Made by a program: the position numbers and the translations under genes
From: an uncultured Candidatus Cenarchaeum sp.
GTDB lineage: Archaea; Thermoproteota; Nitrososphaeria; Nitrososphaerales; Nitrosopumilaceae
Length of the DNA stretch: 64,000 nucleotides
Direction: 5' to 3'
Assembly (NCBI GenBank): GCA_958295735.1
Contig: OY282369.1
Coordinates: forward strand, 3,102,132-3,166,131
The notes under the pieces: generated by a model
What the model saw: the letters and a program-made list of their open reading frames with translations, nothing else
Told to the model about the DNA's origin: nothing
The model's database searches: none
Shown: positions 1 to 8,383 of the stretch, in pieces
Position numbering within the stretch: the first letter of the stretch is position 1
Layout of the letters: every line of letters starts with the position of its first letter

Positions 1-159
1 CCCGGCCTGTACGAGTGGGTGGAGTCGAACGGCATCCCGAACACCACGGCCCTCTCCTCCCCGCCGCTGCCGCCCGAGATCAGGGGGCCCCCGCCCATGT
101 ACAGATCTACAAAGCTCACCGCGGACCGGCCGCCGTCCCGCCGGGGCGTTATTAACTGA
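1..159 (+). CDS. C-terminal end of an unrecognised protein (5' end outside window)
   Basis: Frame 1 is open from the window edge and ends at a TGA at 157-159, giving 52 residues that start PGLYEWVESNG and end SRRGVIN. The composition (Trp, Tyr, Asn, Ile and codons with A or T) is unlike the Arg/Ala/Pro/Gly-rich translation of non-coding DNA here, so I take it as a real gene end. The tail is proline-rich and shows no recognisable domain. Function cannot be assigned from this fragment. Confidence 0.55.
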   Translation, partial: PGLYEWVESNGIPNTTALSSPPLPPEIRGPPPMYRSTKLTADRPPSRRGVIN

Positions 160-406
160 TGCGGGATCGGGGGGCGCCCCCCGGCGCGGCCCCGGGGCCG
201 CGCCGGCCCGGCAGGCCGGCCGGCCGGGCCGGACGCGCGGGCGGCCGGGGCCGCGGATCGCCCCTTCGGCCGCGGGCGCGGGCGTCGCGTGCAGGGCTCG
301 GCGGGCGGCGCGGATGCGGCGGCCGCGCCCTCGGGCTCCCGGGAATGCATCGCCCGCGGCGCTGCCCGGCCGGCGAGCGGCGGCGCGCCCTTCCCCGGGC
401 GGCTTC

Positions 407-498
407 GTGTAGACTTGCGCCCAAACCGAAACCACGCCTAGCGGCAACAATCCGCTCCGCGATCCCACGCCCAGATCATAATGGACGCAAGTCTACAC
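407..498 (-). repeat. A-family element, 92 bp with terminal inverted repeats
   Basis: The left end GTGTAGACTTGCGCCC is the reverse complement, with one mismatch, of the right end GGACGCAAGTCTACAC. Read on the minus strand, it aligns along its whole length with 62947-63038, which is also 92 bp, and with 44965-45056. The short size, inverted ends and lack of coding capacity resemble a MITE. A structured RNA or regulatory element is also possible. Confidence 0.75.
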
Positions 499-593
499 GC
501 GGCTTCCGCCGCGATCGTCCGCGCGATCACGCCGGTCCGGCTGCCCGCCCAGGCGCGTTGTCGCGGCGCGGGACATCGGCCTTCGTGGAGCGG

Positions 594-609
594 CCCCCCC
601 CCCCCCCCC
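594..609. repeat. Homopolymer run of 16 C
   Basis: Uninterrupted C16 in non-coding DNA. Similar runs occur at 44720-44730, 46779-46791 and 51553-51567. Such tracts slip easily, and their exact length may be a sequencing artefact. Confidence 0.85.
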
Positions 610-710
610 GTGTTGCGGCTGGAAAAATTAGCCAGATCCGGATCCGCCGCGCGGTCCGAGGTTTCGGGGGGCGCTCTCGCGCGCCCGGCGGATCCGCTTC
701 GCGGGCGCGA

Positions 711-1325
711 TCATGAAAAGCTGCTGATCCTCGCCTGCTCCTCGTGTTTTTTGATCAGGCGCTTGCGCGCGTTGCCTACGTCCTGCACCGCGGACAGCTG
801 CACTCCCCGCTCGAGTTGGGCCGCCTGCTCGCGAAACTCTTCATCGCTGTCGAGGAGTATGTCGATGACGGCCCCGATTTTGCCGACAAGCCCGGCCTTG
901 TGCCTGCCGTGCATCAAGTTGCGGTATTGGCGTGCCCGCTTGGGAATCTCCCCACGAATTTCATGATCGGTGATGCGAATACTCGTCCCGCCTCTTTTCC
1001 CCACCAGGATTGCGGCCAGCGCCGGGAGCAAACACGGAACAGCCTCGCTGCTGTCGTCGTCCGGCGCGAAGGGGCAAAAGCCGCCGGGCACCAGCGCGTT
1101 CCGCAGGGCTGTTGGGGAAGACAATTTCTCGTCCAACCCGGCCCGGCCGAAACTGCCGCGCCCCCGCGCGGCGCGGCGCTTAAACGCGGTGAACGGGAGG
1201 CCCGCGTGCCGGGACAGGCGGCCGCGGCTTCCCGCGGCGTCGGCGTGGCGGCAGGCGGCCGCGGTTTGTTCTGACGGCATGCCGCCGCGCGGCGTTTGGG
1301 ATGCTCCTGGTCCGGTTCCCGGCAC
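711..1325 (-). CDS. Hypothetical protein
   Basis: I do not recognise this gene. The C-terminal two thirds (roughly residues 60-204) look like real protein: an acidic/aliphatic helical stretch around DILLDSDEEFREQAAQLERG and a charged tail RKRLIKKHEEQAR. This part of the DNA is lower in G+C than the sequence around it. The first 50 or so residues are low-complexity and may not be translated, so the true start is probably internal. I see no clear TATA box. There is no partner gene close enough to suggest an operon. It could also be a decaying remnant. Confidence 0.4.
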   Translation of the reverse strand: MPGTGPGASQTPRGGMPSEQTAAACRHADAAGSRGRLSRHAGLPFTAFKRRAARGRGSFGRAGLDEKLSSPTALRNALVPGGFCPFAPDDDSSEAVPCLLPALAAILVGKRGGTSIRITDHEIRGEIPKRARQYRNLMHGRHKAGLVGKIGAVIDILLDSDEEFREQAAQLERGVQLSAVQDVGNARKRLIKKHEEQARISSFS

Positions 1326-1565
1326 TTTTTGTCCTGCTCAGCGTTCGTGTTTTTCCGCTCTTGCACTCGGCAACGACGGCGCGGGAGAGGACCTCGGATG
1401 CGGCCGCCGCGCCGGGGTTTGTTTTTTGCGTCGGCCGCGCGCTTGTGAGGGGCCAGACGAGCCGGATCCGGCACCCCGGATCCGAAAGCGCACCGGGCCG
1501 CTCCTCCGCGTCCGTGGAGCCCCACGAACCTGTTCGCCGGCAGGGCGTGCTCGCTAGCCGCCGAT

Positions 1566-2495
1566 TCAGCTTATCCGCTTGCACGTGGTGCCGGCGTCGT
1601 AATGCAGCTGGAGGTTGGCGAGCAGGCGCAGTACGGCGTTTCCGCAACCGCCCACGTAGAGGTACACCCGCATCAGGTTGCTCGCGATGTCGAAATGCAT
1701 GCGGGCCCCCGCGTGCAAGTCGGCGGCGATGACCCCAAAGTAGCCCTCGCGGATGGCGAATTTCAGTCCCCACGTATTGAACGGCGCGGTCGAGCTGAAC
1801 ATCCCGTCTGTGAACGCGTCCAGGTTGTCGATGCCGTGGCCGAATCTAAAGTCGAACTGCCCCCCCTCCGCGAGCATTACGCCGTCCGTTTCGCTGGCCC
1901 CGATGCGCCGCCCCCCCACGCCGGCGATCGCTCTCGCGTACTCTTCCCGGCACGCGTCGGCCAGGCGCGGGTGATCCCGGACCGATTTTCCGCGCTTCAC
2001 GGCAAAGCGCCCGGTGCAGTGCGCGTCGTCCTGCACGAAGCCGCGCGGATCGGTCCCGGATCCCCGCTCGATCCGCACGCTGCTGTGCGCCGCGGCCCTC
2101 TTGATGCGCGGCCTTGCCTCCACGGCGCTCTGCATCCCTTCGGCCAGCGGGCCGACGACGCCCAAGTCTGGGCCGCCGGCGTCCTCGTCGCTGCCTTCTT
2201 CCGCCAGCAAGAACCTGCCCGAGCACGACGCGCCGAATCCCCCGAGGGAGTTGCCAGGCATGTCGGCGGGCCGCTTCAGCATGGCGGAGCGCGGCCAGAC
2301 GTTGTCGAACGTGCGGCTCGCGTCCCCCGTTAGCGCGCCGACTATCCTGTCCGTGTTGTCGGATCTGCCGTTGGTGTGGAGCAGCAAAAACCGCCTGTCT
2401 TCCATGCTGATGAAAAACTCCGTGGTCTCTCCGCCGTCCCGCACGCGCAGGATCCTTACGGGGTCGAGCCCCGTATCCACTGCCTCGCACTGCAT
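1566..2495 (-). CDS. Hypothetical protein, possibly the larger part of an interrupted gene
   Basis: A 309-residue protein with balanced composition, rich in Phe, Tyr, Ile and Asp, for example GGQFDFRFGHGIDNLDAF and YFGVIAADLHAGARMHF. I do not recognise the family and see no signal peptide or membrane segment. The frame continues upstream of the ATG at 2495 with natural-looking protein until a TAA at 2535-2537. It reopens beyond that as a 48-residue segment from 2681, so the gene may once have run from 2681 to 1566. Alternatively, GTATAAT at 2535-2541 is the promoter of a gene starting at 2495. Overall length is close to that of the hypothetical protein at 10164-11246; any homology is weak and unproven. 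Confidence 0.6.
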   Translation of the reverse strand: MQCEAVDTGLDPVRILRVRDGGETTEFFISMEDRRFLLLHTNGRSDNTDRIVGALTGDASRTFDNVWPRSAMLKRPADMPGNSLGGFGASCSGRFLLAEEGSDEDAGGPDLGVVGPLAEGMQSAVEARPRIKRAAAHSSVRIERGSGTDPRGFVQDDAHCTGRFAVKRGKSVRDHPRLADACREEYARAIAGVGGRRIGASETDGVMLAEGGQFDFRFGHGIDNLDAFTDGMFSSTAPFNTWGLKFAIREGYFGVIAADLHAGARMHFDIASNLMRVYLYVGGCGNAVLRLLANLQLHYDAGTTCKRIS

Positions 2496-2534
2496 GCCGC
2501 GCGTCTCGAACCGCCTCGGGAAGTCCCCGTGGCA

Positions 2535-2681
2535 TTATACCACGTACGTTTTAAGCTCGCGCGACCTGCTCCCGGCCGGGCGTTCGCCGTCCTCGTTCTG
2601 CGAAGGCGCGATCATGCCCTCCATGGCGTTCATGAGCTCCTGCCTCGTCTCCACCTCGGGGAGCCTGCCGTCCGCGGCCAT
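2535..2681 (-). pseudogene. Possible 5' part of the 1566-2495 gene, cut off by an in-frame TAA
   Basis: The ATG at 2681 opens 48 codons beginning MAADGRLPEVETRQELM and ending LKTYVV before TAA. It is in the same frame as the ATG at 2495, and the residues between the stop and that ATG also look like protein (CHGDFPRRFETRG). This fits a nonsense mutation in one longer gene of about 371 codons. A separate short leader gene, or chance, cannot be excluded. Confidence 0.4.
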
Positions 2682-2689
2682 GCCGTCCG

Positions 2690-3700
2690 CGCGCGCTCAC
2701 GTCGCCCCGCAATCCCGGCGCCGAGCCGGCCGCGGGGCGAGCGCGTGCCGCCGTCCTCGGCTGCGCCCGCCCCTGATCCGCGGGCCTCGTTCCGCCTGCC
2801 GCCCGGCCGAACGCGTGCCCCATCACGGCCGATGCCGCAGCGCGCCCTGCCCGGAATCCCCGCGGACGGTTTGGCGCGATTCCCCGCATCGCCGGGCCGC
2901 GCGGCGCGCCGGCAGCTGCAAGCCCCTCCCGCGATCCGGAACCGCCATTGCCGGTACCCGGCAGGGTGGAATAATAACTTGAACCGCGCCGGCGGCATCG
3001 CCTGCTGCGCGCCCGCCCGCGCCCCGGCCCAGGGGGCCGGCTCGCCCGCCGCCGGGTCCTCCCGGCGCGGGCCGGCCATTCCCGGCGGAAGATCCGGCGC
3101 GGCCCCGCGGGCCGTCCCACGGCGCGGGCCGTGGGGGGCAGATCCTGCCCGGCGGCGCCGGCCGCCGCGGGCGGGGCGGCGATGCCGGCAGGGCGCGGGC
3201 GGCGGACCCCCGCCGCCGCCGCCCCTCCCGCGCCTCAGCGCCCCGCGGCCGCGCGGGCCCGCGGTCTCGGGGCGGCCTTCCCCGCGGCGCCCCCGCCCCC
3301 CGGCCGGGCGCCGGCCCGGCCGGGGGGCGGCAGGCCGCCTTCGGGTCTCCCCTCCTGGTACCCGATGCGGGGCCCGCAAAAGCCCGCGCCGCGCATCCCG
3401 AACGCCTCCCCCGCGGCCTCCGGGATCGCCGGGCAGTCCGCGCTCCCCCTCCCCTCCCGCGGGCGGCTCCCGCCGGCGATCTTCCGCGGGGCCGCGCGGC
3501 CCGCCCCGCGGGGCCGCCGCGGCGCCCGCTGCCGGCCCCCGCGGCCGCGGGGCCGCGCGGCCCGCGCCGCGTTGGCCGGGCCGGCGCCCGGCCGGGGGGC
3601 GGGGGCGCCCGCGGGGAAAGGCCGCCGCGGGGAAAGCCGCTCCAGAACCGCGGGCCCGCGCCGGGCGCGGCGGGGGGCGGGCGCGCGCCGGCGGCCGGCG
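2690..3700. other. Extremely GC-rich gene-free stretch
   Basis: About 1 kb without a supportable gene. Bases 3121-3240 contain only 12 A or T in 120 (90% G+C). Frames are open on both strands only because stop codons need A and T. I see no RNA gene. Confidence 0.6.
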
Positions 3701-3704
3701 CCGC

Positions 3705-4046
3705 CTACCGCGCCGCGGTGCGCTCTTCCATCTGCCGCGCCATGCTCAGCGCGAGCCTGCCCAGGCCGGTTATGACGTACCTCCTTTCGTCCCTGTCGAG
3801 CTCCACGAGGGACCGCTGCAGGATCTTCCGGAGGTGGTACGCGAACTTGCTGCTGTCGTTCTTGGACCGGAACCCGGCGAGCGCCTTCAGCTCGGTATAG
3901 TGCAGCGGGCCGCTGGAGTCGAGTATGCGCAGCGCGTCTATGCGGGTGGGGCTGGACATCGCGATGAACATCGCGCAGACGCGCTTGGGGGTGGACCTTG
4001 CCGCGCCGCGGCGCCTCTGCCTCCCCGCCCCCCTCCTCGGATCCAC
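3705..4046 (-). CDS. ArsR-like winged-helix transcriptional regulator
   Basis: A 113-residue DNA-binding protein. After a basic N-terminus it has the ArsR-type pattern: SSPTRIDALRILDSSGPLHY (helices before the HTH), then TELKALAGF and SSKFAYHLRKILQRSLVELD (recognition helix), then the wing RDERRYVITGLGRLAL. Family members regulate small gene sets; the ligand is unknown, and no metal-binding Cys cluster is seen. The GTG at 4046 is chosen because a TATA-like box lies 26 bp upstream, giving a leaderless mRNA. Internal ATGs at residues 26 and 30 are alternatives. No operon partner is visible. Confidence 0.75.
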   Translation of the reverse strand: MDPRRGAGRQRRRGAARSTPKRVCAMFIAMSSPTRIDALRILDSSGPLHYTELKALAGFRSKNDSSKFAYHLRKILQRSLVELDRDERRYVITGLGRLALSMARQMEERTAAR

Positions 4047-4067
4047 GCGGCTCGGGAAAAACCCGCG

Positions 4068-4076
4068 CTAAATAAG
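4068..4076 (-). promoter_or_regulatory. TATA box of the ArsR-like gene
   Basis: CTTATTTAG on the minus strand, centred 26 bp upstream of the GTG at 4046. It stands out against the GC-rich background. Confidence 0.6.
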
Positions 4077-4079
4077 AAT

Positions 4080-4900
4080 TGTGAGCGCGCCGGAGCCGGC
4101 GCGTGTGGCCCGATGCGGCCGCCCGCGCGCCCCGCGCGGCGCGGGCAACGCGCCGTCGGAGGACGGCGGGGCGGGGCGCCGGGGCGGGGCGCGCGGCATC
4201 GCCGGGCGCCCCGGAACCGGCGCGGCGGGGCGGGGCGGCTTCGCGCGGCGGGAATCCCGCGCCGGGGATCCGCGCGGGCCGGCGCCGCCGGCCGTCCCGG
4301 CGGGCAGCGGGGCGGGGCCGGGCGGGCCCGCCGCGATGCCGGGCGCGCGGCCGGGCCGCTTCGGGGTCCCGCCGGGCGGCCCGCGGGGCGTCCGGCCGCG
4401 CTTCGCCGCCCCGAACCCGCGCCCGATCCACGGCCCCGCCCCGCCGGGCCCCGCGTCCCCCTCCCGCCCCGCCCCCGGGCCTTCCCGGCGGGGGCCGCCG
4501 GGGTGGTTCCCGGGAGGCGCTTCCCCATTCCCCGGAACCCCGCGCCCCCGATCAGCGCCGCCCCCCTCCCATACGGCGCGCCGGGATCCGCCGTGCCCGG
4601 GAATGTTTCGGCCGGCCGGCCGGCGGGGCGCGCCGCCGCGTTCTGGCAGCGCATCCCGGTCCCGCGGGCGCGGTCCCCGCCCGCCCCGCCGCCGCGCTTG
4701 CCGGGCGCGAACCCCCCTCGCCCCCCGCCCGTCCCGCGCTTTGCCTCCCCGGGGATCTTCCCGGGCGCGGGCGGCGCCCTTCCCGGCATCGGCCCGTTCG
4801 GCCGGAGGCACCCGCGCGTGGCGCCCCGGCCCGACGCGGAGTCGCAGGCCGGCCGCCCCCGCGCCGCGGCGATCCCGCAGCGCGCGGGGGGGCCGCGGGG
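4080..4900. other. GC-rich stretch upstream of the decayed AvcD-like copy
   Basis: No gene. It may contain the most decayed 5' half of the AvcD-like pseudogene that is recognisable from about 4900 onwards, but I cannot align it reliably by eye. Confidence 0.4.
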
Positions 4901-5768
4901 CGCGATCGCCGCCCCGGCCCGACGCGGCGCCCGCGGTTCCCGGGCAGCGGGGCCTTGCAGGCGCGCCCGATCGGCCCCCGGACGGCCGGCCCGCCGGGCC
5001 GGTCGTTCGGCAGCCCATTCCGCGCCCCGGCCGCGGGGCCGGGCGCGCTCCGCGCGGCAGCCGGCTCCAGGTCCCCGCCCGCGTCCCGGCAGGCGGGGGC
5101 GGGGGGCGGGGCACGCGCGGGGGGGGCGGAACGGCCGGCGCGGGCTCGGGATCGGGCGCGGCCAAAACCGGACGGGGCGCGGGGGGATGCCCGCGGGCGC
5201 GCCCGCGCGGATCGGGGGGGCCGGGGCGCCCGCGGCGGAATTCGGGGGCGCGTGAGGCGGGCGGATCGCTGCCGGGGCGCGCCGATCCGCCGGGGATGAT
5301 CGCGGACGTGGCAGAATTCGGCGGGGAGATGCACGCCGGGGCGGGCGCGCACGCGGGCGCCTCCAGGCGCGGCGCGCCCGCGGGGGGCGGCAACATGCAC
5401 TGCGCGGCGTTCCCCCGCCGCGTCCGCGCGGGCCACGCGGCGGCCGCCGGCATGCCGCCGCTCGTCTTCGTCGGGGCGCGCGGGAACAGCCGCGCCGGGG
5501 AGCCGTCCGCCGGCACGATCGGCGCGGGCAGCCCGCGGGAGGGCGGGCGGACCCCAGGCCGTTCGCCGGCATCTCGCCCGGGCGCCGCGCCGACCTCTTT
5601 GCCGCGGGCTGGCGCGAGGACGCGCCCGGCGGGAAGGCGGAACGGGATGCCGCCGGGGCCGTCCCGAGGATGCTCCCCTGCGGGGAGTACCCGGAAGAGG
5701 ATGCGGCCGTGGACGGCACGTTCAAAGCAGCGGCCGCGAGCGGCCCCCCGCCGAACCGCGCCGGATGG
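4900..5768 (+). pseudogene. Decayed second copy of the AvcD-like deaminase gene
   Basis: Piecewise, in shifting frames, this aligns with the 3' half of the intact gene at 6880-8349. Around 5015 the FGSPF segment matches FGNPFITPT, followed by a matching SRQ. At 5293 onwards there is a match to the catalytic region. The zinc-binding HAE has become HAG, and the PCxxC signature has lost both cysteines (now FPRRVRAGH). The stop codon position has TGG instead of TGA. The copy is more GC-rich than its model. It lies directly upstream of an intact small-protein gene (5803-5937), repeating the order of the intact unit. Clearly non-functional as a deaminase. Confidence 0.8.
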
Positions 5769-5773
5769 GAAAG

Positions 5774-5780
5774 CATATAC
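5774..5780 (+). promoter_or_regulatory. TATA box of small-protein gene copy 1
   Basis: CATATAC, about 26 bp upstream of the GTG at 5803. The equivalent TTATA precedes copies 2 and 3, and the bases between box and start are nearly identical in all three. Confidence 0.6.
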
Positions 5781-5802
5781 CGAAGCCCCGCCGGCCCGTA
5801 CC

Positions 5803-5937
5803 GTGGAAACGAAACTCAAGAAGGGCGATCTGAGGAAGCAGATGGAAAAGTCGGCGGCGCGCTTTGCAAAGCTGCCCAAGTGGAAGCGGGAAATGCTCCG
5901 GGCCCAGCTGTTGCAAGCCATCCACCAGAACGAGTGA
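5803..5937 (+). CDS. 44-residue basic small protein, copy 1
   Basis: Starts VETKLKKGDLRKQ and ends AIHQNE; mostly helical, with KKGDLRKQMEKSAARF followed by KLPKWKREML. I do not recognise the family. There are three copies (also 8384-8518 and 9451-9585), each with its own TATA box. This copy sits after a ruined AvcD-like gene, yet keeps an intact frame and about 36 of 44 residues identical to copy 2, so it appears to be under selection independently of the deaminase. Start chosen as GTG because the TATA box is 26 bp upstream; longer frames would begin upstream of the promoter. Possible roles (regulator or partner of the deaminase) are inference only. Confidence 0.7.
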   Translation: METKLKKGDLRKQMEKSAARFAKLPKWKREMLRAQLLQAIHQNE

Positions 5938-6220
5938 AACGGGCGCGGCGGGGGAACGGGGACTGCCCCTTCCGGTTGTTGCAGTAGGCCGCTAGGCTTT
6001 TCGGCGCGGCGGCGCGGGGCGGGGCACGCGGGCGCCCGGCGCGCGGGCGGGGCGCCGGGGGCCGGCCGCGGCACGGCCCGCGGGATCGCGATGCGGGCCG
6101 GCGGTGGCGCCCCCGCCGGGCCGGGGCGCGGGAAGCGGGCCCGTTTCGGGAGGCGGCGCGCGGGTTGCTCGAAACGTGGGATCCGCGCCCCCGAATCCCT
6201 TACCCGCGATGCCGACCGGG

Positions 6221-6280
6221 GAAGACTTCGCCGCGAACGGCGCCGTTCGGGCGGCGGCCCGGCCCAAGGGCGGGGTCTTC
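6221..6280 (+). ncRNA. Hairpin 1 of a candidate structured RNA
   Basis: The 5' arm GAAGACTTCGCC (6221-6232) pairs over 12 bp, with two G-U pairs, with GGCGGGGTCTTC (6269-6280). The 36-nt loop contains the palindrome GAACGGCGCCGTTC. The same stem position and length recurs in spacer 2 with different but still paired bases. I see no promoter and cannot set the ends of a transcript. Confidence 0.45.
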
Positions 6281-6343
6281 GGCGAACAGTCAGATCCTGG
6301 GCGCGCGTTTTGGGCGCGGCGCCGGGTCGCGCTTCCGTCCGGC

Positions 6344-6404
6344 GGAAACCCCGCCGCAGGCGGCGGCGTTCGGGCGGCGGGCCGGCCCAAGGGCCGGGGT
6401 TTTC
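6344..6404 (+). ncRNA. Hairpin 2, an internal duplicate of hairpin 1
   Basis: GGAAACCCCGCC (6344-6355) pairs with GGCCGGGGTTTTC (6392-6404), giving 12 bp with one bulge and a 36-nt loop. The loop shares CGTTCGGGCGGCGG and GGCCCAAG with hairpin 1. Arm sequences differ from hairpin 1 but pairing is kept. Confidence 0.4.
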
Positions 6405-6848
6405 GGCGGGCGGCCGCGCGCCCCGGCGGTCCGTCCCGACGAGCGGCGGGCGCCGGCGTGCCCGGGGAGGCGGCCCCGCGGAACGCGGCGGCCGCGTTGC
6501 GCGGGCGGGGGAGGCCGCGGAAGGGGCGCGGGAAGGCGGTGGGGATCGCGGCGGCCGGCCGCGCCCTGGAGCGAGCCGCCGGCCGGCGGCATCGGACCGG
6601 CAGGCGGCCGCCCCTGCCGCCCGCGGGCCGGCGGCGGGCCGGGGAGGTTCTTCGGCACCCCCGGGGCGGAGGTTAGGCGCCGCGGAGGCCCGCAGGAGCC
6701 CGCCGCGTCCTGCGGCGGGCGGGGGCCCCGCCGCGCGCCGCCAATTCGGAGGCCCCGCCAGGGGCATTCCCCGCCGGGAAGGCCGCGGAGGCGAACGGGC
6801 GGGCACGGTTTCCGCGCGGCACGGCCGGCCTGGCACGAAAACGAATAG

Positions 6849-6854
6849 TTATAA
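6849..6854 (+). promoter_or_regulatory. TATA box of the AvcD-like gene
   Basis: TTATAA, about 28 bp upstream of the TTG at 6880. It is the only AT-rich motif nearby and decides the start codon. Confidence 0.6.
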
Positions 6855-6879
6855 CCCCCATACGCCAGCCGTCGGTACC

Positions 6880-8349
6880 TTGGATGACAAACACAGGCCG
6901 GAACTGGTCATATGTGTGATCGGCGCGCTGGGGACGGACACGGACTGCGTCCGCGACGCGGTCGCCGGGGCGCTGGCCCGGGTCGGGTACAGCTCGGAAA
7001 GCATCGATCTCGGCGCCGTGCTGTCGGAGGTCGCGGGCATGGGGACGCCCGCGAGGGAGGGCACCGAGTACGACAGGATCTCGTCCAGGATGGAGCGCGG
7101 CAACGAGCTGGAACGCGTTGTGGGGCAGGGCGCCGTCGCGTCCCTGGCAATGATGGTGATTCAGATGTCCCGCGAGCGCATCACGGGATCCGTGGAAAAG
7201 CCGGCCGCCGGCCACGCCTACATACTGAAATTGATCACGCGCATCAGCGAGATCAACGCGCTGCGCGACACGTGCGGCGGGCGGCTCCTGATCGTTTCCG
7301 CGTACTCGCCGAGGGACGCGAGGGTGAGGGAGATGGAGAAGAAGGTGGGGGACGCCGCCGAGCGCCTCATAGACAGGGACTACCGCGAGGAGGGCGGCTC
7401 CGGGCAGCTGGTGAGGGCCGCGTACCGCGTGGCGGACTGCTTCGTGATTGCGTCGGATCCGGCCGCCGTCCGGCCCAAGATCGACCGGCTCGTCGGGCTG
7501 GTGTTCGGCAACCCCTTCATCACCCCGACCGCGGAGGAGACGGGCATGTTCTACGCGGTCGTAAGCTCCTTCCAGTCCTCGTCCATGTCCAGGCAGGTGG
7601 GGGTTGCCGTGCGGGACGCGAACGGGAACCTGATCGCCTCCGGCTTCAACGAGGTGCCCAGGGCGGGGGGCGGGGCGTACGCGGAGGGGGACGGGAACGA
7701 CCGGCGCGAGTTCAGGATCGGGCACGACTCGAACCAGAGGGAGCGCGAGGGAATGTTCGCGGACGCGCTCTCGCGGATCGAGAAGGCCGGCATGCTCGCG
7801 GCGGAATTCAAGGGCATGAGCGGCGAGGAGATCGCGGCCGCGGCGCGCCGAACAGCAGATCTGTCGGGGATGAAGATCATGGACGTGACCGAGTACGGCA
7901 GGGAGATGCACGCCGAGATGGACGCCATCGTGGGCGCCGCCAGGCGCGGCGCGCCCGTGTGGGGCGGCATCATGTACTGCACCACGTTCCCCTGCCACGT
8001 CTGCGCGAAGATCATCGTGGCCGCCGGCATACGGCTGCTCGTATTCGTCGAGACGTACGAGAAGAGCCACGCCGGGGAGCTGTTCGACGACTCGATCAGC
8101 GTGGGCAGCCCGCAGGAGGGCAAGGTGCACTTCAAGCCGTTCGACGGCATATCGCCCAGGCGCCACGTCGACCTCTTTACCATGGGCAGGCGCAAGGACG
8201 CGTCCGGCAGGAAGGTGGAATGGAATGCCGCCGAGGCCGCCCCGAGGCTGCTCCCCTACGGGGAGTACCTGGAGAAGGAGGATGTGGTCGTGGACCGCCT
8301 GCGCAAAGCAATGGCCGCAAACGGCCTCACGCTGAACCATGCCGAATGA
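6880..8349 (+). CDS. AvcD-like deoxycytidylate deaminase (P-loop-like domain plus deaminase domain)
   Basis: A 489-residue protein resembling the bacterial AvcD/dCTP-deaminase defence family. Residues about 8-180 form a P-loop-kinase-like domain beginning LVICVIGALGTDTD; a classical GxxxxGKT is not seen. A conserved linker (VFGNPFITPTAEETGMFYA, SRQVGVAVRD, GFNEVPRAGGG) leads to a zinc deaminase domain with HAE at 344-346 and PCHVC at 371-375, the expected catalytic Glu and three zinc ligands. Family members deaminate dC nucleotides and deplete the pool during phage infection; in Vibrio the enzyme is held inactive by a neighbouring small RNA. The start is taken as TTG at 6880 from the TATA box. 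The stop is followed 34 bp later by the 44-residue gene. Role in virus defence is inferred from family. Confidence 0.85.
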   Translation: MDDKHRPELVICVIGALGTDTDCVRDAVAGALARVGYSSESIDLGAVLSEVAGMGTPAREGTEYDRISSRMERGNELERVVGQGAVASLAMMVIQMSRERITGSVEKPAAGHAYILKLITRISEINALRDTCGGRLLIVSAYSPRDARVREMEKKVGDAAERLIDRDYREEGGSGQLVRAAYRVADCFVIASDPAAVRPKIDRLVGLVFGNPFITPTAEETGMFYAVVSSFQSSSMSRQVGVAVRDANGNLIASGFNEVPRAGGGAYAEGDGNDRREFRIGHDSNQREREGMFADALSRIEKAGMLAAEFKGMSGEEIAAAARRTADLSGMKIMDVTEYGREMHAEMDAIVGAARRGAPVWGGIMYCTTFPCHVCAKIIVAAGIRLLVFVETYEKSHAGELFDDSISVGSPQEGKVHFKPFDGISPRRHVDLFTMGRRKDASGRKVEWNAAEAAPRLLPYGEYLEKEDVVVDRLRKAMAANGLTLNHAE

Positions 8350-8355
8350 GAAGGC

Positions 8356-8360
8356 TTATA
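8356..8360 (+). promoter_or_regulatory. TATA box of small-protein gene copy 2
   Basis: TTATA, 26 bp upstream of the ATG at 8384 and just after the stop codon of the deaminase gene. The small gene therefore has its own promoter. Confidence 0.6.
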
Positions 8361-8383
8361 CCGAAGCCCAGCCAGCCCGTACC

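Larger units (their letters stand above)
160..710. other. GC-rich gene-free stretch
   Basis: No convincing gene. It holds one A-family repeat (407-498), a run of 16 C (594-609) and otherwise very GC-rich sequence. Open frames here translate to low-complexity Arg/Ala/Pro/Gly. Confidence 0.6.
5938..6848 (+). other. Spacer 1 of the AvcD-like module
   Basis: About 900 bp without a protein gene. It aligns in long blocks with spacer 2 (8519-9420), showing that the whole unit was duplicated. Just after the small gene, both spacers begin with GAAACGGGCGCGG and a T-rich CTTTT motif that may terminate transcription. It carries two related hairpins (listed separately). Confidence 0.65.

Noticed and set aside
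2376..5255. A 959-codon open frame on the plus strand
   Set aside because: Composition is low-complexity Arg/Pro/Ala/Gly, it overlaps the regulator at 3705-4046 on the other strand and the deaminase pseudogene, and it has no promoter. It is open only because stops are rare at about 85-90% G+C.
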